Origin: Dryocosmus kuriphilus
Lineage: Eukaryota; Arthropoda; Insecta; Hymenoptera; Cynipidae
Assembly (NCBI GenBank): GCA_038277395.1
Contig: CM076196.1
Span: 95,796,385-95,860,384 of the forward strand
Direction of reading: 5' to 3'
DNA length: 64,000 nucleotides
Positions within the stretch are counted from its first letter, which is position 1; each line of letters begins with the position of its first letter. Position numbers and translations under genes: made by a program. Below are positions 57,454 through 64,000 of the stretch, in pieces. A model generated the notes under the pieces. It had not been told where the DNA came from, made no database searches, and saw only the letters and a list, made by a program, of their open reading frames with translations.

Positions 57454-58379
57454 CTATCGACGCGTTAGTTTTCTTAGAACTGGTGGTAACGTTAATAATA
57501 TTTTATTTTTATTTGAATTTTCGTTATTTATTTTTAATTCTATCTCCCAAAAAGGTTTGTTGTATAGGCCCGTTAGAATTAAGTCATTCGTTTTTTGGTC
57601 ATAAATGTTAACTGCTTTTTTATTAAGATATACACTGAGTCCTTTATTCACGAATTTTCTTAGAGAAAACAAGTTATATGCTAAATTTTTCGCGTATATA
57701 ATATTGTCTAGTATTAACGTTCTATTCCTTTCCGTTTTCTTCAAAATGGTACATTTACCTTCTACTTTGATATTGGTGTCCGTGCTTTTATTCGCACACT
57801 TAATACTCTCGTTTTCTACGTTTTTAAGATTTTTTAAAATTAGTTTTGTATTGGTAAGTTGTTCTTGTCGCTCCGGAATCAACGATAAATTTTTCTAGCA
57901 CATTATTATTATGTAAAATTTTAGTTGTTAAATTGCATTCTATTTCATTACCTGATTTATCATAAGTTTTTCTCTCCTCCGTTTTTGCCTCTTCCTGGGA
58001 GGCCTTTGGTGTCGTCAGTATGCCTTCTTTTGTTGTCATATCTGTCAGTATCTAGTGGTGGCCTTCTTTTGTTGACGGTTTTGCCTTGCTTTTGACGGCA
58101 CTTGCTGGCTTTGTGCGTCCCGAACTTGTTGCTGTTGTAGCATAGTATTTTTCCTTTGTTAGAGCAGTTAGCTTCATAGTGCCCGCTGTAACTGCAGCCA
58201 AAGCATCTCGTCTTGCTTTGCGGATTGGATTTCGTCACAACAGAAGTTTGGAGCGCTCTTCCTTCGATGATTGATCTGCTTCCTGTGAAGTCTCGGCTTC
58301 CAGTGAAATGTCTACTACTGGCGTTGAATGTTTTTGGACCTGTCTTAATCGCCAATTTTCTTAATTGATTGTATGTCAT
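57454..58379 (-). pseudogene. Copia gag zinc knuckle and protease
   Basis: The frame at 58379-57960 starts MTYNQLRKLAIKTG and contains the nucleocapsid knuckle CFGCSYSGHYEANC (C-x2-C-x4-H-x4-C) and a partial second one. The frame at 58039-57824 has the protease active site FIVDSGATRT. The frame at 57882-57454 holds the post-protease region (LDNIIYAKNLAYNLFSLRKF). These would package RNA and cleave the polyprotein. They lie in different frames, separated by frameshifts near 57890 and 57980. Confidence 0.8.
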
Positions 58380-59500
58380 TTTATTGTCTGTCGTTTCCTC
58401 CCTAATACTATCTGCTGTCGATATTGCAAGTATTAATGTGACGATGGAATTATAAAAAAGATTTTGTTTTTCTAATTCGTCAATTTTGGTGGAGTTCGCT
58501 TGACTCTCGTATGTTCTTACCGTACGTTCAAAACGTCTGCAAAAATCTCGCGTGTTTTCTTTGTGTGTTGAATTTTGATTTTAATTAAGTTTTTTTATGC
58601 GCTGTATACATCAAATCCAATTTCATCTTGTTTGCTTTTTTTTAAGTTCATCTAATAATTCGCGTGGATCTGTAATATGGTTTGTGTCGTGATAGAAATC
58701 GTCTATATGGTTTATGATTATATTTCTAACTCTACTTTCGTTGTTCGTTAAAAATATAAAGTACTTTGCATGATTTTAATTCTGTGAATAAGTAATCTTC
58801 AAACGAACATAATTTAATAATATTTTTTGTTAATTTATGTCTTCGATTAAATTCAACATTCTCATATGTTACATTTAAGTCATGTTTTTACCGTTGTTTG
58901 AGCTATTTAAGACAGTCATGTTGTTTGTAGATTTTATCAAAGTCTTAATTAAATTAGGTAAATCAATCATTTCTTTACTTACAAGCTTGTTGTTATTTCC
59001 AAGTCTGTTCGGTAATGATTGATTTGGCGTTACTTGGATTTGTTGCCTCTCGTCATATGTTTGCATTTGAGTGTCCGTCATATGTTGTTGATCCTCGTTA
59101 AAACTCTGAGGTACATTGTTATTAATTGGTTGGTGCTCATCATTGTTGTTTGGTATATCCTCATCGCAACTCTCGTCAGTTTTGCGAGTAGAGCTTGCAG
59201 CAATATTTGATCTGTCAAAAACACTCGATTTGTCGTTGTTGCCATCGTTTGAGTTTCTTGACCTCTTTTTGTCAAATCGATCACCAATTTCAAAAGTGAG
59301 TGTAGTTGGCTTTCCTGAACATTCCTTGGATCTCCCGACCACAAACTTATCTCTTGGTCGTTCGTTGTCATATCGATCGTATTTATTTGACTGTCTGCGC
59401 GAACTCGGCTTGTAAATGTTATTTTTATCGTCTCATGCATGTACACACACGTACATGTATACACGGATATGTGTACAAAGTACATGCATATACGCATTAA
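58380..59500 (-). pseudogene. Copia gag N-terminal region, heavily decayed
   Basis: The frame at 59342-58875 is Asn/Gln/Asp-rich (KKRSRNSNDGNNDKSS; DEHQPINNNVPQSFNEDQQH). Upstream the same frame reads RYDNERPRDKFVVGRSKE. The stretch 58400-58870 contains only short frames. Which ATG starts the protein cannot be decided; alternatives exist at 59342 and, in another frame, 59371. Confidence 0.5.
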
Positions 59501-60499
59501 TTTTCCAAACGAAAAAAATATTATATAAATATAATTTATATTAGCATTAATTCTGCTAAATAAAAGAAAAAAAAATCAGCACCAATGAACGTGAGAAAAA
59601 AATAGAAACAAAAGTGTGTTTGAACGCTATGTATGCGTCATAGCCCTATCTCATTCTATGCTGAAATCCGCTCTCGTCTCGGTTCGTTCATCATCGGTTG
59701 CGCTCCGAAGACGCATACATCTATCTTTGTCTCTCTCTCTCTCTCTCTCTTTGTCTCACTCGCCCCAAGCCACAAGTGTCCCACTTATATACATGTAATG
59801 GAACGCCGATACATCCTTCCTTGCTTCGCTTCATGTTCCTCACGCAGGCCAGCAACGCGCCTGTGCGTGTTTATGAATTTCGAGAGTTCCTCATTTACGT
59901 TAGCGTTCTATAGAAATTTCATTTATCACGGTCGTTTTCTTCGAATGAAAGGATACTTGGGATTCTTTCGTGTTTTTTAGCGTCTTATTTTTCAAGTAGA
60001 AACGCGTAGATGTAATTTTTAACTTTTCATAGCTTTTTCACTTCTGATTTTACTGAATGGAGACAAAAAGAGAGAAAATTTACTTCTCATTTTCAGTATA
60101 GATGCGAAAATTATGATTTTTCATCATTTTCGTAGATTTTTCGAATTTGTATTCTTGTCACTTTCTATCTTTTTCGTTGAACTTTTCGCTAATTATTATG
60201 TAAAAGGTATAACTTACCTATTTGCTGGTCACGCGTCTCCGCTAAGGCTGCCGTACCCTTGTGATTTTTACTCGTGTTGTAGCCGTGATTTTCCTCGATG
60301 TTAGTTGCGAAAAAGACGAACTGGAACGAAAAATCATGCGGATATGCGTGCACTGCACTTGAGTCCTCTTTTCTCATTAAAAATCATTTTTCCGCGACAC
60401 CGAATTCACACAAAATCTCGCGATCTCGTCGACACATGCTTTTTCGATGCATTAACACAATGCCACGTTGAAAGAAACTTTTAATTAAAGCAGTGAAGC
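59501..60499 (-). other. Copia 5' leader
   Basis: About 1 kb between the primer site and gag, including a CT-dinucleotide run at about 59728-59755. It has no supported gene. Confidence 0.45.
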
Positions 60500-60517
60500 G
60501 TGGTGCGCCCAATAACC
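60500..60517 (-). promoter_or_regulatory. Copia primer-binding site
   Basis: On the minus strand GGTTATTGGGCGCACCAC directly follows the 5' LTR end CCCAACA. It resembles the copia site GGTTATGGGCCCAG, which pairs with the anticodon arm of initiator tRNA-Met. Confidence 0.65.
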
Positions 60518-60690
60518 TGTTGGGTTTGATAAAAAGTGATGCAGAGTTATCAAACAACTGTCGTTTATTAATGAAATACTCCTAAAGTAGAAAGACCTCT
60601 AGAACACGTCTATACTCCAAGAAAGCACGAACAAGAGAGAAACGCCACGGAGCGTGGCCGGTAACGTCGCAGTAAGTAGGAGAAAAGTAA
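60518..60690 (-). repeat. Copia 5' LTR, interrupted
   Basis: The first 170 bp on the plus strand match the 3' LTR, then break at AAAAGTAA where a Harbinger-like element begins. The equivalent uninterrupted LTR site reads AAAAGTTAAGGAGAGCC. The remainder should lie beyond the right edge of the window. Confidence 0.8.
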
Positions 60691-62981
60691 GGGTGCAGGC
60701 ATGCTCAGACGCTTTTCTGGTTTAGCGTGAGGCGAAAGCGGAGGCGTCCATTTAGAAACTGAATATTCTAATGCGTTGTGCCACACTGAAGGTGCGTAGC
60801 GCAGTAGCGCTGGTAAAAATCTTAAATGGACGCCTTTCTCTGTACTCTGACACGTTCATAGTTGAATTTTCGCGGTAAAATGAGTCTGCTGGTCACAATT
60901 CTTATACGATTTATACGTTTCTTGTTTTGAGTGAAGCGAAATCAATTTTCCCAGTGATTCTTTGAAGCCGATTTTTAACTTTTTGTTTTTGACAAACTCT
61001 CTGTAAATGAGAAATGTAGAAAACATATTATTTTCAGAAAAAACATTTTCTTAACACAGAAAAAAAGATTTGTATAACTAAATATCACGTAGAATGAAGG
61101 CATTTGCAACTAAAGTTCTTAAGTAATCGATTTGCTGAGTGAGGGAATGTTTTAAACAAATTTTATAAAGTATAACTCTAATTAGACGTTTTAGCACGGA
61201 AAAATTTGGTCCTTTACAAAAATTGCTGAAATCTTTTACGAAAGTGTCATCTATTAACAAAACATTAACAAAAAATGAGAATTTTTACTATTATAAACAT
61301 TTTTTGTAAACATAATTTATATTCGAATTTGGTATTTACAAGCAGATGGAAAGTATTTTTTTCCTCAAAATTACTGAAATTTGGTGTGAAAGTTTCAAGC
61401 AGTAGCAAAACAATGTCAGAAATTAATAATTTTATTGTTATTTTGTTATTATAAACAAATTCTCAAAACTGACATTTTCAATTTTTTAAAAATGGTTCTT
61501 CTAGTTAAAAGTCACTGCCATTGATAGAAGAATGTTAAATTTAATTTAAAAAAATTTATTTTATTAAAATTTGTAACAAAAAGCAAAAAGTACACAATTA
61601 GGATTTAAAGGGATGAAAATAATAAAGTTTTAAAGAGGGTTACAAAATGAAGACTGATTTGATGAAATATCTAAAATGCTTTTTTTTTTAGTTTTTCCAT
61701 TCTTCTTATTGATTTGTATTGAAAAAGATAGGTTTCAGTGAGAAAAATTAGTCAAACAAGGAAGATGTACTTCAGAAGGATTTACAAATTTTGTTTCAAA
61801 ACTTATTTCAACGCAACCAGTAATGTGCAATGGGGCAAAGGCTCTTGATTTGATCGTCTTTTTTGTATAAAATATGATAAAATTCTGCTTAGGACTATTA
61901 TAACCGATTTTTGAAGAAGCATTTTTTTTATTCAATTAACAGAATAATAGTTACTGTTTAGCTTTTGAAACCGTTTGAACCGTTTGTGTTAGGATATATG
62001 AATAATTTTTAAGAATTTCAGTTGTTATTAAGAATATTATAAACGATATTTCATCTATTAGGCATTGATAGATTAAAAATTCTTTGTTTTTCTTGAAATC
62101 AGCTGACCAATACTTAGTAATGAGAATTTTTTTCTATTACAAATGGAGTTTGCTAAATTGTCCTGAATAAATACAATCAATACCTGGCCCTTCTTACCTG
62201 GAACTTAATAATTCATTTTCACTTTCACCAGGTCGGGTTTGGTATCGTCGAAAACGGGGGAAAATGTCGGTGAGCCGATTGTGCTACATCGTTAATATTA
62301 TTCAGCTATTTCGTATTTTAAATTTGTAGTTTACGACAGATGCGTGACGTTTAACTTTTTGGCAAACACCCTTAAATGTAAAAAAATATTCGTAGTCGAG
62401 ACTTAAATAAAATTCTTAGGAACCAAAATTTCTTGATCAGTAAAAGTTCCTGTCAAAAATGAAACTAAAAGAACAATCCTTTTTAAATCTTTGAATAAAT
62501 TTGGATTTTTCTCACTGATATTAAAATTTACAGAGTAGTATTTCCGAGTAAGAATCTACTATAATTTTATAACATGTGAAAAGTATATTGAAGGTTTAAA
62601 ACGATTCATTGCCTAAGTATATTAATTGTAATTATGAACGAAAACATTATTTTTATATCAGTAAATTCGTATTCATTACTCAAGAATCGGAAACTTTTTT
62701 TTAGAGTTTATAGATTCATTTATAAGTTTCTACCATGAATTCCAAAATATAAAGCAACACATTATGTTTTGTTCTAAACTCTTTAAAGTCTAAAAATTCC
62801 TTGTAATATTGTTGGAAAGAAACATCAACTTCTTTCGCCTCACAACCTCGCGGTGGTTGATCTCAGGCTTCGAGTTGAATTCGACTGGCGCAAGGCCTGG
62901 TGAGTTTATCGCAAAAATGCGTAGCGTAAGGCGTCGCGTGAGGGTGAGCGTAAGTGGAGGCGTCTGAGCATGCCTTCACCC
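60691..62981. mobile_element. PIF/Harbinger-like non-autonomous element 1 (2291 bp)
   Basis: The ends GGGTGCAGGCATGCTCAGAC and (inverted, 62960-62981) GGGTGAAGGCATGCTCAGAC form TIRs. TAA flanks both sides (60688-60690 and 62982-62984), the TWA target duplication of PIF/Harbinger elements. The subterminal region carries repeated AAGCGGAGGCGTC and GTGCGTAGCG motifs. The AT-rich interior has no transposase frame, so it would need one in trans. Confidence 0.75.
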
Positions 62982-62984
62982 TAA

Positions 62985-64000
62985 AGGTCCAGACATGCTC
63001 AGACGCTTTTCTGCTTGAGCATAAGACGTAAGCGGAGGCGTCGGTTTAAAAATTTTATATTCTAGTGAATTGTGTCACACTCGAGGTGCGTAGCGTTGTA
63101 ACGCTGGTAAAAATCTTAAATGGACGCCTTCCACCTTACGTCGCCATAGTACACAGTTGTTCAGAATTGGATTTGCGCGAACAAATCAGTGTACAGGTCA
63201 CAATTTTTATCCGGCTTAGATGTTTCTTCTTCTTAATTGAAGCTGAATAAATTTTGCCAGTGATCCCTTGAGGACGAGTTTTGACTTTTTGTTTTTGAAA
63301 AATTCTATGTATATTACAAAAGTAGAAGAAATATTCTTTTCAGAAAAAATATTTTTTTAACCCGGAAGAAAGGATCTGTATTGACTAAATAGCACGTAAA
63401 ATCAATGCATTTGCAGTTGCAGTACGTAGATAATCGATTTGATGAGTACATTAGTTTTTATAAAGAAATATTATAAACAATTACTCTACTTAGTGATTTT
63501 AGCACGGAAAAATTTGTTTCATCACAAAAATGGTCGAAATTTATTACGAAATTGTCATCTAGTAACAAAATATTAACAGAAAAGAAGAATTGTTACTGTT
63601 ATGAACATATTTTATAAACATAATATACTTAAATTTGTCATTTACAAGCAGAAAATAAGTATTTCTTTGCCTCAAAATTACTGAAATTTGCTATGAAAGT
63701 TCCAGCCAGTAACAAAAGAATGTCAAAAATTAATAATTGTTATTGTTATCAAAAAATTCTCAAATTTGAGATTTTCAATCAGAAAAAAATATTTTTTCTG
63801 GCTTAAAATCACTGCAGTTACTGAAAGTGTCAGTAAAAACAAAAATTTCCCACGGGGGATTGAAAGAAAAATCTTAAATTTGATTTAAAAAAAATTTATT
63901 TTCGTAAAATTTGTAACAAAAAACAAAAAGTACACATTTAGGATTTAAGGGGTTGAAAATGATGAAGTGTTGAAAAAGGCTGCAAATGAAGACTGATTTG
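62985..64000. mobile_element. PIF/Harbinger-like element 2, cut by the window edge
   Basis: Starts AGGTCCAGACATGCTCAGAC and parallels 60691-61660 over its whole length (CTGGTAAAAATCTTAAATGG; CTTTTTGTTTTTGA; AGCAC.GAAAAATTTG; GAAGACTGATTTG). It has the same orientation as element 1 and shares the single TAA at 62982-62984. No coding capacity. Confidence 0.75.

Larger units (their letters stand above)
54561..60690 (-). mobile_element. Ty1/copia retrotransposon with two LTRs
   Basis: A copia-type element lies on the minus strand. The 3' LTR is at 54561-54813. The 5' LTR (from 60518) is interrupted at 60690 by a Harbinger-like element. The order gag, protease, integrase, RT, RNase H (integrase before RT) is diagnostic of Ty1/copia. 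The primer site next to the 5' LTR reads GGTTATTGGGCGCAC, close to the internal initiator-tRNA-Met-type site of Drosophila copia. Several frameshifts show it is no longer autonomous. Confidence 0.9.

Noticed and set aside
59633..59980. Plus-strand Ser/Leu-rich frames around a CT run
   Set aside because: Simple-sequence translation inside the copia leader, antisense to the element.

Overview
This window looks like AT-rich nuclear DNA from an arthropod, most likely an insect. The evidence is an almost complete lack of prokaryote-style gene packing, introns with GT-AG borders, a remnant of an insect-type 27-kDa hemolymph glycoprotein gene, and layer upon layer of eukaryotic transposable elements (TEs). 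A hymenopteran is a guess from repeat style, not something shown. At least half of the window is recognisable TE sequence, almost all of it decayed, and nearly every long reading frame belongs to a TE. No RNA genes or CRISPR arrays were seen. || Layout. 1-2.4 kb: the last two exons of a possible host gene (+ strand, phase-consistent splice), then degenerate tandem repeats. 2.4-12.1 kb: two minus-strand copies (A, B) of a non-LTR retrotransposon with a central reverse transcriptase (RT) and a C-terminal restriction-like endonuclease (RLE). They lie between (TTA)n arrays, as in the R4/Dong clade, which targets TAA repeats. 12.0-16.7 kb: the 3' end of a second LINE (apurinic endonuclease plus RT, with a TAA tail), split by a 3.9-kb foldback element. 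17.2-18.4 kb: a decayed gypsy pol. 20.6-26.6 kb: a 0.9-kb inverted repeat pair flanking a second gypsy. 27-31.8 kb: R4/Dong-like copy C and a stub, D. 32-34.6 kb: tandem-repeat-rich, possibly LTR-like DNA. 34.8-36.9 kb: a second R4/Dong-like LINE family, again at the TAA tail of the APE-type LINE. 36.9-44.1 kb: that APE-type LINE, split by a nest containing a 48-bp gypsy scrap, palindromic repeats and a 3.25-kb foldback. 44.9-46.6 kb: a hAT transposase pseudogene interrupted by a LINE scrap. 47.6-53.7 kb: two Penelope-like elements in inverted orientation, each with its own small DNA transposon inserted. 53.75-54.4 kb: the hemolymph-protein gene remnant. 54.6-60.7 kb: a Ty1/copia element. 60.7-64 kb: two head-to-tail PIF/Harbinger-like elements, the first lying inside the copia 5' LTR. 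|| How the parts work together: this is an ecosystem of insertion, not an operon. The clearest theme is niche building. The TAA tail left by one LINE is the landing site of two different R4/Dong-like LINE families. Another theme is that duplicated copies (LINE fragments, the Penelope pair, the copia LTRs) supply empty-site comparisons that date and delimit younger insertions. No new cellular system with a demonstrable function was found. The most noteworthy novelties are the two large foldback families, the nested-target relationship and the homopolymer runs sitting at deletion points.
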